A stretch of DNA of 64,000 nucleotides from JAWLGZ01 sp041690635 (GTDB taxonomy: Bacteria > Pseudomonadota > Gammaproteobacteria > Thiohalomonadales > Thiohalomonadaceae), in NCBI GenBank assembly GCA_041690635.1, contig JAWLGZ010000006.1, positions 186,001-250,000 on the forward strand. The letters run 5' to 3'. Within the stretch, counting starts at the first letter, position 1; the number at the start of each line of letters is the position of its first letter. Positions 1 to 7,372 of this stretch are shown here, piece by piece. The translations under genes were made by a program, and so were the position numbers. The notes under the pieces were generated by a model. That model ran no database searches, was not told the origin of the DNA, and saw nothing but the letters and a program-made list of their open reading frames with translations.

Positions 1-1
1 G

Positions 2-1777
2 GGTGGGTTGCCGGCCAACGACGCAGTACTGGCCGAGAGTTTCGGGCACGTTCCGGTAGTGCTCGGTTTCCCTCTCGATGTCGCCCCGGCCCTTGCCACA
101 CCGGCGGCCAAGGCGCGTTTCATGGCGTTCGGCGGTGACGCCCTCGACGCTCTGCCCCCCCATGCCGGCGGTGTGCCCAACCTGACGCTACTCGAAAAGG
201 CCGCTGCGGGAAACGGAGTGATCTCGCTGCCGCCGGATGGCGACGGCGTTGTTCGGCGCATGCCGCTGCTGTTTCGCGTCGGTGACGCACTCTATCCCGG
301 TCTCGGACTCGAGTCGTTGCGGGTCGCCCTGGGGCTCGACAATCTTGGGGTCGCGGTCGCCTCTGGCGAATCCGGAGGCGCGCTGGAGGTGCCGGGGATA
401 CTCGGGGTGGAACTGGGGACCGAAGGATTCGTGCCGACCGCGGAGAACGGAGAACTCTGGCTGCACTTCCGGCGATTCGACCCGCGGCGCTACCTTTCGG
501 CCGGCGACCTGCTTGCCGGGCGTGTCGATGGGCGACAGGTCGAAGGGCACATCGTCTTCATTGGCGCCACCGCCAAGGCGCTGGGCGATACGGTCTATAC
601 CCCCTTGGGGGAGGCGGTCCCCGGGGTCGAGGCCCACCTCCAGATGGTCGAACGGATTCTCGAGGGCGATGTGCTGGTCTCTCCCAGCTGGGAAAACGAC
701 TTCGTCGTTGCGGTGCTGCTCGGTGCCTGGGCGCTATTTGCGGTGATGCTGGCGCGTCTGCGCCCGCTCTGGTCGGTGTTGGCGGCGGCGCTATCGATAG
801 GCGGGCTCTTTCTGCTTTCGGCCTGGCTGTTCACGGGGCTCGGGTTGCTGCTCGACCCTGTCTTTCCGGCGCTGGCGGTCGGCCTGCTGTTCACGGTGAT
901 GGTGGCCCCACGCTATGTGGAAACCGAAAGGGAACAGCGCTGGATACGCGACGCCTTCTCCCGCTACATCTCACCCAACCGGGTCAAATACCTTATCGAG
1001 AACCCGCTGCATCTGGAACTCGGCGGCAGCTATCGCGAGTGCTCGTTCGTGATGAGCGATCTGGCAGGATTCACCACCCTGATGGAGCGGCACGAACCGG
1101 CGATGCTCGCCGGCCTCTTGAACGACTACCTGAACGGCATGATTGAGATCGCCTTCCGCCACGAGGGGACACTCGATCGCATCGTCGGCGATGCGGTGGC
1201 GGTGATGTTCTCGGCGCCGGTGGTGCAGCCGGACCATGCCGAGCGCGCGGTGGCCTGTGCGCTGGAGATGGACCGCTTTGCACGCCGCTTCTGCGCCGAC
1301 CAGCAGGCCAAAGGGGTTCCGTTCGGTCGCACGCGGCTCGGTGTAAACACCGGTACCGTCTTGCTCGGCAACTTCGGCGGGCGCGTGATTCTGGATTACC
1401 GGGCGTTGGGCGACGCCATCAACACCGCTGCGCGTCTCGAAACGCTCAATGGGCAGATCGGCACCCATGTCTGCGTCAGCGCGGCCACAGTGGCGCAGTG
1501 CCGCGAGTTCGTCGGGCGACCGGTTGCCCATTTCGTACTCAAGGGCAAGTCGGAGCCGGTGGAGGTGTTCGAGCCGCTTACATCGGAGGAGATGGAGCAA
1601 CCCTGCATTCGGAGCTATCTCGCCGCCTACCGGCAGCTGGAGGCAAATGCGGGCGAGGCGCCAGAGGCATTTGCACGGCTGCACGAACAGTGTCCCGACG
1701 ACCCGCTCGCAGACTTCCATGCCCGCCGGCTGGCGGCGGGGGAGCAGGGGGTTCGCATAGAACTCACCCGCAAATAG
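2..1777 (+). CDS. CHASE2 sensor adenylate/guanylate cyclase, 5' truncated
   Basis: Class III nucleotide cyclase that would make cAMP or cGMP in response to a periplasmic signal. The reading frame is open to the left edge, so the true start (and the first membrane segment) lies upstream; a TTG at 8 is only the first possible start inside the window. Visible order: periplasmic CHASE2 domain (about residues 1-215, with the typical FIGATAKALGD stretch), three hydrophobic segments (about 230-300), then a cyclase domain (about 340-520). Metal-binding aspartates are visible in SDLAGFT and IVGDAVAVMF. The lysine usual just before the second motif (DKxxGD) is arginine here (LDRIVGD), so substrate choice is uncertain. 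A short C-terminal tail follows. It stands alone, followed by a hairpin at 1802-1834. Confidence 0.88.
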   Translation, partial: GGLPANDAVLAESFGHVPVVLGFPLDVAPALATPAAKARFMAFGGDALDALPPHAGGVPNLTLLEKAAAGNGVISLPPDGDGVVRRMPLLFRVGDALYPGLGLESLRVALGLDNLGVAVASGESGGALEVPGILGVELGTEGFVPTAENGELWLHFRRFDPRRYLSAGDLLAGRVDGRQVEGHIVFIGATAKALGDTVYTPLGEAVPGVEAHLQMVERILEGDVLVSPSWENDFVVAVLLGAWALFAVMLARLRPLWSVLAAALSIGGLFLLSAWLFTGLGLLLDPVFPALAVGLLFTVMVAPRYVETEREQRWIRDAFSRYISPNRVKYLIENPLHLELGGSYRECSFVMSDLAGFTTLMERHEPAMLAGLLNDYLNGMIEIAFRHEGTLDRIVGDAVAVMFSAPVVQPDHAERAVACALEMDRFARRFCADQQAKGVPFGRTRLGVNTGTVLLGNFGGRVILDYRALGDAINTAARLETLNGQIGTHVCVSAATVAQCREFVGRPVAHFVLKGKSEPVEVFEPLTSEEMEQPCIRSYLAAYRQLEANAGEAPEAFARLHEQCPDDPLADFHARRLAAGEQGVRIELTRK

Positions 1778-1801
1778 CGGGGGCAAGAATTAAAGGACGC
1801 A

Positions 1802-1834
1802 GGCGGCCGGTATCGAATCCTGTTACCGGGCGCC
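1802..1834 (+). terminator. Stem-loop after the cyclase gene, possible terminator
   Basis: Two 11-nt arms (1802-1812 and 1824-1834) pair with a single mismatch around an 11-nt loop. It lies 25 nt after the cyclase stop codon. No strong T run follows (only AATTT), so it may be a factor-dependent terminator, a transcript-stabilising hairpin or a dispersed palindrome. Confidence 0.45.
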
Positions 1835-1921
1835 TCCAATTTAGTGCGAGCCTGGCCCTGAGGAATCGTACCGCCACATCCAAGCGAATTTCAGGGTGCA
1901 GGTCCGACTGGTCGGGGTTAA

Positions 1922-1936
1922 TTTACTGCGACCCCA
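1922..1936 (+). repeat. 15-bp direct repeat, left copy
   Basis: TTTACTGCGACCCCA occurs here and again at 2935-2949 in the same orientation. The two copies enclose the toxin-antitoxin pair. They may be remnants of a mobile-element end or recombination scars; no transposase is present. Confidence 0.6.
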
Positions 1937-2022
1937 TTTGTTTCCATTTGTTTACTGGCAATGAACCGGGATGTGGCGCTAGAATGATCGCAGTGATTGC
2001 ATTGCATGCAAGGAGGGGAGGC

Positions 2023-2268
2023 ATGGCGAGCCTGACTATTCGGAACCTGGACGATGACACCAAGGCGCGGTTACGGCTGCGGGCGGCGCGCCACGGCTGT
2101 TCGATGGAGCAGGAGGCGCGGGAGATATTGCAGCGAGCGGTGGAGGTTCCGCCCACCGATGGGGGCTTCGCCGATCGGGTGCGAAAGCGCTTTGCCGGCC
2201 TGAATGCCGATGATTTGCCGATTCCGTCCCGCCGTCCGGCTCGCGTGCCCGGGACGCCGGATGTCTGA
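2023..2268 (+). CDS. FitA-like ribbon-helix-helix antitoxin
   Basis: 81-residue antitoxin of a type II toxin-antitoxin pair; it should bind DNA at its own promoter and neutralise the PIN toxin encoded next. The N-terminus (MASLTIRNLDDDTKARLRLRAARHG) has the short beta-strand followed by two helices of the FitA/VapB ribbon-helix-helix family, and the basic/proline-rich tail (about 60-81) would wrap the toxin. The ATG at 2023 is chosen because a strong AGGAGGGGAG site lies just upstream; the frame is open further upstream but without family resemblance. The stop codon overlaps the toxin start (TGATG), implying translational coupling. Confidence 0.87.
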   Translation: MASLTIRNLDDDTKARLRLRAARHGCSMEQEAREILQRAVEVPPTDGGFADRVRKRFAGLNADDLPIPSRRPARVPGTPDV

Positions 2269-2702
2269 TGATGGCAGCCATCCTGCTGGATACGAATGTC
2301 CTTTCCGAGTTAATGCGCCAGGAGCCTGACCGGCGGGTTCTCGACTGGTTCGGTCGTCAGTCCGATGCAACCTTCTTTACCAGCGCCATCACGCGATCGG
2401 AGATCCTGCTGGGTATTGCGCTATTGCCGGACGGGAAGCGACGTGATGCCCTGGCGGAGGCCGCGGAACGGATGTTTGCCGAGGATTTGTCCGATCACTG
2501 CTTGCCCTTCGATTGCCGGGCAGCCGATGAGTATGCGGTGTTGGTGGCGGGGCGGACCCGGGCCGGCAGACCCATTTCCACCGAGGATGGACAGATAGCG
2601 GCAGTTGCCCTTGCGAACCGGATGGCTGTTGCCACCCGAAATATCTGTGATTTCGAGGGCATCCACGACCTGGAGTTGCTGGATCCCTGGCAGGTGAGTT
2701 GA
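2268..2702 (+). CDS. vapC: PIN-domain ribonuclease toxin, VapC/FitB family
   Basis: 144-residue PIN-domain toxin, expected to be a Mg-dependent RNase. The acidic active-site positions are visible: Asp in LLDTNVLSE (about residue 8), Glu in RSEILLG (about 44), Asp in STEDGQIAA (about 104) and Asp in RNICDFEG near the C-terminus. Length and motif order fit FitB/VapC proteins, and the upstream ribbon-helix-helix antitoxin gene overlaps its start by one base. The pair sits between two copies of a 15-bp repeat, which suggests acquisition as a cassette. The active site looks intact, so the toxin is probably functional. Whether it cuts tRNA or other RNA cannot be told from sequence. Confidence 0.92.
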   Translation: MMAAILLDTNVLSELMRQEPDRRVLDWFGRQSDATFFTSAITRSEILLGIALLPDGKRRDALAEAAERMFAEDLSDHCLPFDCRAADEYAVLVAGRTRAGRPISTEDGQIAAVALANRMAVATRNICDFEGIHDLELLDPWQVS

Positions 2703-2934
2703 CTGCCATTTTCAAGCACATACCGAGACCACTCTGGAACATCGTCCGGAGATTCTGCCGCTTCTGGAAGCGCTGAAGAACGAGACACGGACATGAAACC
2801 CGGCAGCGTCAAAATCATCGACACGGCCACCAGAGTGGAACGTCGCCCCGGTCTTCTGCGCCTTGTGCGCTCAGCGGGAGATGTCGAGTGGCCATGAACC
2901 GCTTTTGGCCGATCCGATAACGGGCTGGAGGAAG
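2703..2934. other. Gap with no supported gene, possible decayed fragments
   Basis: Two short plus-strand frames joined by an ATGA overlap are visible, one ending at about 2795 and one of 34 codons starting at about 2793. Neither resembles a known family or has a clear ribosome-binding site. They may be remnants of a lost gene. Nothing else is recognised. Confidence 0.4.
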
Positions 2935-2949
2935 TTTACTGCGACCCCA
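2935..2949 (+). repeat. 15-bp direct repeat, right copy
   Basis: Identical to 1922-1936. It lies about 230 nt after the toxin stop codon and just before the decayed duplicate of the lipoprotein leader at 2951-3058. Confidence 0.6.
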
Positions 2950-2950
2950 C

Positions 2951-3058
2951 TTATACAGCCGCTTTATTGCGCCATTCATTGCGGTGTTGCGCTTTAACTT
3001 TGACACCGGCCAGCAGGCTTGCGAGCAGCAGGGCGACGAGGGAGGGTCGTACGTTCAT
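2951..3058 (-). pseudogene. Decayed duplicate of the pentapeptide lipoprotein 5' end
   Basis: A 35-codon minus-strand frame begins MNVRPSLVALLLASLLAG, nearly the same as the start of the pentapeptide lipoprotein (MNVRPSLTALLLAGLLIG). After about 18 residues the two diverge: this copy loses the lipobox cysteine and ends in unrelated residues. DNA around the start codon (3038-3071) is identical to 4266-4299, including the ribosome-binding site. It is best read as a partial duplication left downstream of the intact gene, possibly formed by recombination that also placed the 15-bp repeat next to it. Confidence 0.65.
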
Positions 3059-3071
3059 TTCAAGCTCCGAA
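3038..3071 (-). repeat. 34-nt exact repeat, copy A (lipoprotein start region)
   Basis: Identical to 4266-4299 over 34 nt, with weaker similarity on both sides. It carries the start codon and the GGAG-type ribosome-binding site of the lipoprotein in minus-strand sense. Confidence 0.75.
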
Positions 3072-3122
3072 GGCGGGGAAAGGCAGTATTGCGCGACCCG
3101 AGTTATTCTCATTTTTATGGAC

Positions 3123-4286
3123 TTACTTGCATTCACCAAATGACCCCGGACCACAAATTCTGCCGTCAACCCAACGAGCCCCTTCCAATCTGGCCCAGCG
3201 CAGATCGGTCCCGGTCAGATTGGCTCCGGTCAGGTCGGCATCGTGCAGATCGGCCCCGGCCAGGTCGACATCGCGCAGATCGGCATCGGTCAGGTCGGCC
3301 CCGGCCAGGTTGGCACTACCCAGCTCGGCGCGGCGCAGATCGGCCTGGCGCAGATCGGCCTGGGGCAGTTCGGCCCACATCAGGTAGGCCCATGTCAGGT
3401 CGGCCCCTTGCAGCTTGGCCCCGCTTAGCTCGGCTCCGTACAGCTTGGCTCTTCGCAGGCTGGCCTCGACCAACCAGGCCTCGAACAGCAAGGCCCCGTC
3501 CAGATTGGCCTCTTGCAGATTGGCCCCGTTCAGCTTGGCCCAGTACAGCTTGGTCTCTTGCAGATTGGCCCGGATCAGGTTGGCCCCGTCCAGATTGGCC
3601 TTTTCCAGGATGGCCCTAGCCAGGTTGGCCCCGGCCAGGTTGGCCCCGGCCAAGTTGGCCCGGTACAGATTGCCCACGCTGAAATCGGCCCCGGACAGAT
3701 TGGCACCGCGCAGATCGCACCACATACATCTGCCATATTGCAACGCCATATCTACATCAAGAGAATCAGATGATTTGGCCCGCACATTCCGGCTGTTCGC
3801 TGATTCTTCACCGAGTTCGTAGCGGATGAAGGCGCTCACCGGTGTGGGGTCGTCATGAGCGGCATACAGCCGCAGCCCATAGGGGCCGGCGGGGAGATCC
3901 ACCTCGGCGTAGCGATTTTCGGCGTCCACCTGCAGATGCAGGCCGCCGTTGGCATCCCACAGCTCCGCCCGGGCGATGACGCCGAGGTCCTCATCCTCCA
4001 TCAATAATCCCAGAACCGTCGGCCTGGGCCACTCGAACCAAAGCTCGTCGTACCCGACACCGCCGGTGTCGCCTTCGTGCAGGGGTGTGTTGGCTGCCTC
4101 CAGCGAGAGCACCGCCGTGGCCCCCTCGGGGAGTAGCGCCCCCTCGGGATTGCTGGTCGGGTCATACAGCTCGGACTCGCCGTAGCCCATCTTCTGCTGA
4201 GGTTCCGATGAGGCCGAATCGTTGTCATTGCAGCCGATCAGAAGGCCTGCGAGCAGCAGGGCGGTGAGGGAGGGTCGTACGTTCAT
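3123..4286 (-). CDS. Pentapeptide-repeat lipoprotein
   Basis: 387-residue predicted lipoprotein. The signal peptide ends in LLIGC with Cys19 as the lipidation site. Residues about 40-165 form a globular region that resembles bacterial pre-peptidase-type beta-sandwiches only loosely. Residues about 185-372 are continuous A(D/N)Lxx pentapeptide repeats (for example GANLSGADF, GADLHDADL), expected to fold as a right-handed quadrilateral beta-helix. The C-terminal WVDGRICGPGSFGEC with paired cysteines is common in secreted pentapeptide proteins. The start is supported by GGAG upstream. The function is unknown; such proteins can mimic DNA shape or bind partners, but a periplasmic or outer-membrane location argues against a gyrase role. 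The 5' end is duplicated at 2951-3071. Confidence 0.85.
   Translation of the reverse strand: MNVRPSLTALLLAGLLIGCNDNDSASSEPQQKMGYGESELYDPTSNPEGALLPEGATAVLSLEAANTPLHEGDTGGVGYDELWFEWPRPTVLGLLMEDEDLGVIARAELWDANGGLHLQVDAENRYAEVDLPAGPYGLRLYAAHDDPTPVSAFIRYELGEESANSRNVRAKSSDSLDVDMALQYGRCMWCDLRGANLSGADFSVGNLYRANLAGANLAGANLARAILEKANLDGANLIRANLQETKLYWAKLNGANLQEANLDGALLFEAWLVEASLRRAKLYGAELSGAKLQGADLTWAYLMWAELPQADLRQADLRRAELGSANLAGADLTDADLRDVDLAGADLHDADLTGANLTGTDLRWARLEGARWVDGRICGPGSFGECK
3175..3735. repeat. Degenerate 15-nt tandem repeats encoding pentapeptides
   Basis: A roughly 15-nt period (CAGNTNGGCCC-like on the plus strand) runs through this stretch. It is the coding repeat of the minus-strand lipoprotein gene, not a CRISPR array: units are short, degenerate and have no spacers. 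Confidence 0.8.
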
Positions 4287-4299
4287 TTCAAGCTCCGAA
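4266..4299 (-). repeat. 34-nt exact repeat, copy B (lipoprotein start region)
   Basis: Identical to 3038-3071. It holds the functional start codon (4286) and ribosome-binding site of the pentapeptide lipoprotein. Confidence 0.75.
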
Positions 4300-4397
4300 A
4301 GCGCGCAAAGGCATCCATGATCAGGGTCTTACAGCCTGTTTTTTTGTCGAGTCTACCTGCCTTCTGCTCTTGGACGGAAGTGTTTATTCCACACGCA

Positions 4398-5093
4398 TCA
4401 GTGGGGATTTTGCTGGATCAGGTCGGTCATTCGCAGCCCGGACAGCTGATGGATCGACCGCGCAAGATAATACAGTATGCCGACCATCATCAGCATGGAG
4501 GGGATCGCGATCACCGGATAGCTGAGCAGGGTCATGCGGCCCAGCTCCTCGTTGAACGCGGCCGTGCCTGCCGGGCTGGTGACGATCCAGGTGGCGAGCA
4601 GCCAGTTCATGGTCGCAGAGAAGAAGAAGGTGCCGCCGAGCAGGTAGGTGGCGTGCTGCAGACGCGACTCGAACCGGGCTGTCGTCGCGCGCTGTTCCAG
4701 CTGCTGCTGCACCCGCTCCACATCGAGCAGCGCCGGGTTGAACAGCAGGGTCCGCACCAGCGGATAGCGGGTACGCGAGGAGAGCAGCACGGCCACTCCG
4801 ATCACCCCCGGCACCGCCGCCTCCTTTACCGCCAGCCACTCCGGGCCGAGCTTCAGCAGCCCGATGCCGCCGGTCAGCAGCACACTCACCAATCCCAGCG
4901 CGGCAAAAAGGTTCACGCGGCGGGAGCGCGCCAGCTCCAGCGAACCCCAGCCGAGCGGGAATGCGAGTGCCAGTAATAGCGCCCCCACGCTGCCCAGCGC
5001 CTCGGGGCCGCTGAGTTTCATCAGGATGAGCGCCGGGATCACGATGTTGATCAGGAGCTCGAACAGGGGATTATTTTTCCGGTTCCGGTTCAT
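4398..5093 (-). CDS. VC0807-like integral membrane protein
   Basis: 231-residue membrane protein with about five or six hydrophobic segments (for example LFELLINIVIPALILMKL near the N-terminus and LLSYPVIAIPSMLMMVGILYYL near the C-terminus). The first helix with an ILMKLS-type end, and the central RTLLFNP motif followed by a charged amphipathic stretch, fit the VC0807 family, whose function is not established. The ATG at 5093 has only a weak ribosome-binding site. It reads the same way as the HigBA pair upstream but is separated from it by 29 nt, so co-transcription is possible. Confidence 0.75.
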   Translation of the reverse strand: MNRNRKNNPLFELLINIVIPALILMKLSGPEALGSVGALLLALAFPLGWGSLELARSRRVNLFAALGLVSVLLTGGIGLLKLGPEWLAVKEAAVPGVIGVAVLLSSRTRYPLVRTLLFNPALLDVERVQQQLEQRATTARFESRLQHATYLLGGTFFFSATMNWLLATWIVTSPAGTAAFNEELGRMTLLSYPVIAIPSMLMMVGILYYLARSIHQLSGLRMTDLIQQNPH

Positions 5094-5122
5094 TCAGCCA
5101 ACCTTGGCAATGGGAGGTGTTG

Positions 5123-5548
5123 TTAGAGGAACAGATCTGCCCGTACGTTGAAGCGTCGCGCCAGCTTTTTGGCCAATTCCTTGCTGATGCCGCGTTTGCC
5201 ATTCAGTATGTCGGAGATGCGTCCCTGCGGGGCGGTATCGGAAAGGTCTTCCTGCTTCAGTCCGTGCTGCTCCATCAGAAAACGCAGGACTTTACGCGGT
5301 TCGGTCTCGGGGATGGGGAAGTGCTCATCCTCATAGGCCTTCACCTGATCGGCCAGATAGTCGAGCACCTCGGCCAACGGGTGGTTCTCGTCCTCGCCGA
5401 TTTCGTCCACCAGTGAATCGATGGTTGCACGTGCCTGTTCGTAGTCGTCGTCGGTGCGCACGGACGTGACGCCAACCACGGCTTTGAACGGCATCCACGC
5501 CCGAAGTATTGCCTGCGGATCGGGCACCACCTTTTGTGGGTGAGCCAT
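5123..5548 (-). CDS. higA: HigA-type helix-turn-helix antitoxin
   Basis: About 141 residues. The C-terminal third (FLMEQHGLKQEDLSD, then GRISDILNGKRGISKELAKKLARRF) is an XRE-type helix-turn-helix, and the N-terminal two thirds is the long leader seen in HigA proteins paired with RelE-like HigB. It should repress the operon and bind HigB. Start choice: GGAGG lies five bases before the ATG at 5548, which overlaps the HigB stop codon (ATGATGG); the ATG at 5551 is too close to that site and one at 5566 would overlap HigB more deeply. Toxin-first gene order is typical for higBA. Confidence 0.88.
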   Translation of the reverse strand: MAHPQKVVPDPQAILRAWMPFKAVVGVTSVRTDDDYEQARATIDSLVDEIGEDENHPLAEVLDYLADQVKAYEDEHFPIPETEPRKVLRFLMEQHGLKQEDLSDTAPQGRISDILNGKRGISKELAKKLARRFNVRADLFL

Positions 5549-5841
5549 CATTTCCTCCGTTTCCATTTGTTGCGGTCGTACTCTTCATGGGTGAGTACCT
5601 CCCGGATGAATACTTCGCGCCTGTTGTAGTGGATCGCCGCGCTTAGCCGGTATTTGTTGCCCCCGATGTCGAACACAGTGAGCCCGTCCACGTGATCCGC
5701 GCTGGCGAACGTCGCGCGCAGGTCGTTGAAATCCGCGAAGACCTCACTCTCCATGATTCGATGCCATGCCTCCAGCGGGCTCCTGGCGTCCGGGTGCTTC
5801 GCCCAGAACTCGATCAATGCAGGTTTCGCGATCACGTGCAT
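5548..5841 (-). CDS. higB: HigB-type RelE-superfamily toxin
   Basis: 97-residue toxin, likely a ribosome-dependent mRNA interferase. The sequence has the HigB_toxin pattern: MHVIAKPALIEFWAKHPDA at the start, a central VFDIGGNKYRLSAAIHY strand pair and the C-terminal VLTHEEYDRNKWK motif with a His and Tyr. The ATG at 5841 is preferred over a TTG 18 nt upstream because the family begins here and the upstream codons overlap a palindrome. The stop overlaps the antitoxin start. The pair lies divergent to the ccm operon and is probably self-regulated through the palindrome at 5853-5867. Confidence 0.9.
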   Translation of the reverse strand: MHVIAKPALIEFWAKHPDARSPLEAWHRIMESEVFADFNDLRATFASADHVDGLTVFDIGGNKYRLSAAIHYNRREVFIREVLTHEEYDRNKWKRRK

Positions 5842-5852
5842 GAAACCAACAT

Positions 5853-5867
5853 ATACCAATATGGTAT
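5853..5867. promoter_or_regulatory. Candidate HigBA operator palindrome
   Basis: ATACC-N5-GGTAT, 11 nt upstream of the HigB start codon in an AT-rich stretch that could also hold the -10 element. HigA-type antitoxins bind short inverted repeats at this position. Position and symmetry are observed; binding is inferred. Confidence 0.45.
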
Positions 5868-6049
5868 GTTTGGCAAAAAGTTCAAGTGTGCCCGCCGGAC
5901 GCCCGTTACCGTCAGCAAGTGTCTCTGGTCACCATCCGTGTTGCGTAGACCTGCCCGCGTGGTCAAACGTGTAGCTGGTTGGTAGGATATGGCGGCTTTT
6001 TGTCGCGGTGGCGTGTTGCCGCCGTTTCGGAGTGACCCACGACCCCCAG

Positions 6050-6706
6050 ATGACAGAACCGGTGAACGGAGCCGTTCGGCTCGACATACGCGGCTTGCAG
6101 TTCACCCGTGGTGACCGCATGCTCTTCCAGGACCTGAGTTTTTCCCTTGAATCCGGGGAGTTGCTGCAGGTGGAGGGAGCCAACGGCAGCGGCAAGACGA
6201 CTCTCCTTCGTAGTGTCTGCGGCCTGCTGTTGCCGGATGAGGGAGAGATCCGCTGGAACGGCGGGAATGCCCGATCGCTGCGCGAGGATTTCGCCCGCGA
6301 GGTGCTCTATCTGGGGCATCTCAACGGTATCAAGAATGACCTCTCCGCCATCGAGAACCTGCGGGTGGCGGCCACCCTGGACGGCGACACCGTGACCGAG
6401 GCGCAGGTGCTGGAGGCGCTGGCCCGGATGGGGCTCGCCGGCTTCGAGGACCTGCCCACCAAGGTGCTCTCCCAGGGCCAGAAACGGCGTGTTGCCCTGG
6501 CCCGGCTGCTGCTCGGTTCCGCCACGCTGTGGGTGCTGGACGAACCGTTCGTGGCCCTGGACGTCAAAGCGGTGGAGCTGTTGCAGAGCATCATCGCGGA
6601 CCACGTCGCCCGCGGCGGGATGGTGATTCTCACCACCCATCAGGAGGTGGCGCTGACCTCGGGTCAGGCGCGGCGGTTGCGGCTCGGGGGGACGGCGAGT
6701 GTTTAG
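6050..6706 (+). CDS. ccmA: CcmA, heme exporter ATP-binding protein
   Basis: 218-residue ABC ATPase of System I cytochrome c maturation. With CcmB it forms the ABC transporter that, with CcmC and CcmD, releases heme-loaded CcmE. Visible motifs: Walker A GANGSGKTT (about 43-51), signature LSQGQKRR (about 140-147) and Walker B LWVLDEP (about 160-166). The ATG at 6050 gives a protein close to the usual length (about 205-220); GTG codons at 6008 and 6032 are in frame but no clear ribosome-binding site supports either. It is the first gene of ccmABCDEFGHI and overlaps ccmB by 8 nt. Confidence 0.95.
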   Translation: MTEPVNGAVRLDIRGLQFTRGDRMLFQDLSFSLESGELLQVEGANGSGKTTLLRSVCGLLLPDEGEIRWNGGNARSLREDFAREVLYLGHLNGIKNDLSAIENLRVAATLDGDTVTEAQVLEALARMGLAGFEDLPTKVLSQGQKRRVALARLLLGSATLWVLDEPFVALDVKAVELLQSIIADHVARGGMVILTTHQEVALTSGQARRLRLGGTASV

Positions 6707-7370
6707 AACCTTCCGGGTCATTGTCGGCCGCGACCTCACCCTGGCTCTGCGCCGGCGCACCGATGTGCTCACCACGCTGTTCTTTTTCATTATTGTGGTG
6801 AGCCTGTTTCCGCTCGGGGTGGGGACGGAGAAGGAGACCCTGCGCCAGCTCGGCCCCGGGGTGGTGTGGGTGGCGGCGCTGCTCGCCTCGATGCTGGCGC
6901 TGGAGCGACTGTTCGAGGGGGATTTCCGTGACGGCGCCCTGGAGCAGATGCTGCTGACGCCGCAGCCGCTGGCGATGCTGGTGTTGGGCAAGGTGTGCGC
7001 CCACTGGCTGCTGACCGGCCTGCCGCTGGTATTGATTGCACCGCTGGTGGGGCTTCAGTACCACCTGGCGGACGAATCCCTGTTGGTGATGATGCTCTCG
7101 CTGCTGGTGGGGACGCCGGTGCTGAGCCTGATCGGCGCCATCGGCGCGGCCCTGACCCTGGGCCTGCGCGGCGGCGGTGTCCTGCTCTCGCTGCTGGTGT
7201 TGCCGCTCTATATCCCGGTGCTGGTCTATGGCGCGGGCGCGGTGGCCGCGAGTGCAGTGGATATGGCGCATGTGCAGCCCTTCTTCTCGCTGCTGGGCGC
7301 CTTCCTGCTGCTGGCTCTGGTATTCTCGCCGCTCGCCGCCGCCGCGGCCCTGCGTATTTCGGTGGAGTAG
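6699..7370 (+). CDS. ccmB: CcmB, heme exporter membrane subunit
   Basis: 223-residue inner-membrane protein with six hydrophobic helices, the permease partner of CcmA. Typical CcmB features are the cytoplasmic start FRTFRVIVGRDLTLALRRR, the conserved LERLFEGDFRDGALEQMLL loop (about 65-85) and PLYIPVLVYGAGA late in the protein. Start is GTG at 6699, inside the end of ccmA, which indicates translational coupling. ccmC begins 2 nt after the stop codon. Confidence 0.95.
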   Translation: MFRTFRVIVGRDLTLALRRRTDVLTTLFFFIIVVSLFPLGVGTEKETLRQLGPGVVWVAALLASMLALERLFEGDFRDGALEQMLLTPQPLAMLVLGKVCAHWLLTGLPLVLIAPLVGLQYHLADESLLVMMLSLLVGTPVLSLIGAIGAALTLGLRGGGVLLSLLVLPLYIPVLVYGAGAVAASAVDMAHVQPFFSLLGAFLLLALVFSPLAAAAALRISVE

Positions 7371-7372
7371 GA

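Noticed and set aside
1802..1836. tRNA-like 3' end or attachment site after the cyclase gene (GGTATCGAATCC...GCGCC)
   Set aside because: It is an 11-bp inverted repeat with one mismatch. No D-arm, anticodon arm or acceptor partner lies upstream, so it is read as a hairpin rather than a tRNA or attachment site.
2705..2900. Two short plus-strand frames after the toxin gene
   Set aside because: About 30 codons each with no family resemblance; they may be relics but cannot be supported as genes.
2984..3619. Plus-strand 211-codon frame over the pentapeptide gene
   Set aside because: A shadow of the opposite-strand coding repeats, with a biased low-complexity translation and no ribosome-binding site.
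3175..3735. CRISPR-like tandem repeats
   Set aside because: The 15-nt period is the coding repeat of the minus-strand pentapeptide protein; units are degenerate and contiguous with no spacers.
4317..4976. 219-codon plus-strand frame opposite the VC0807-like gene
   Set aside because: The minus-strand membrane protein is convincing; this frame is His/Gln/Arg-rich, as expected of an antisense shadow.
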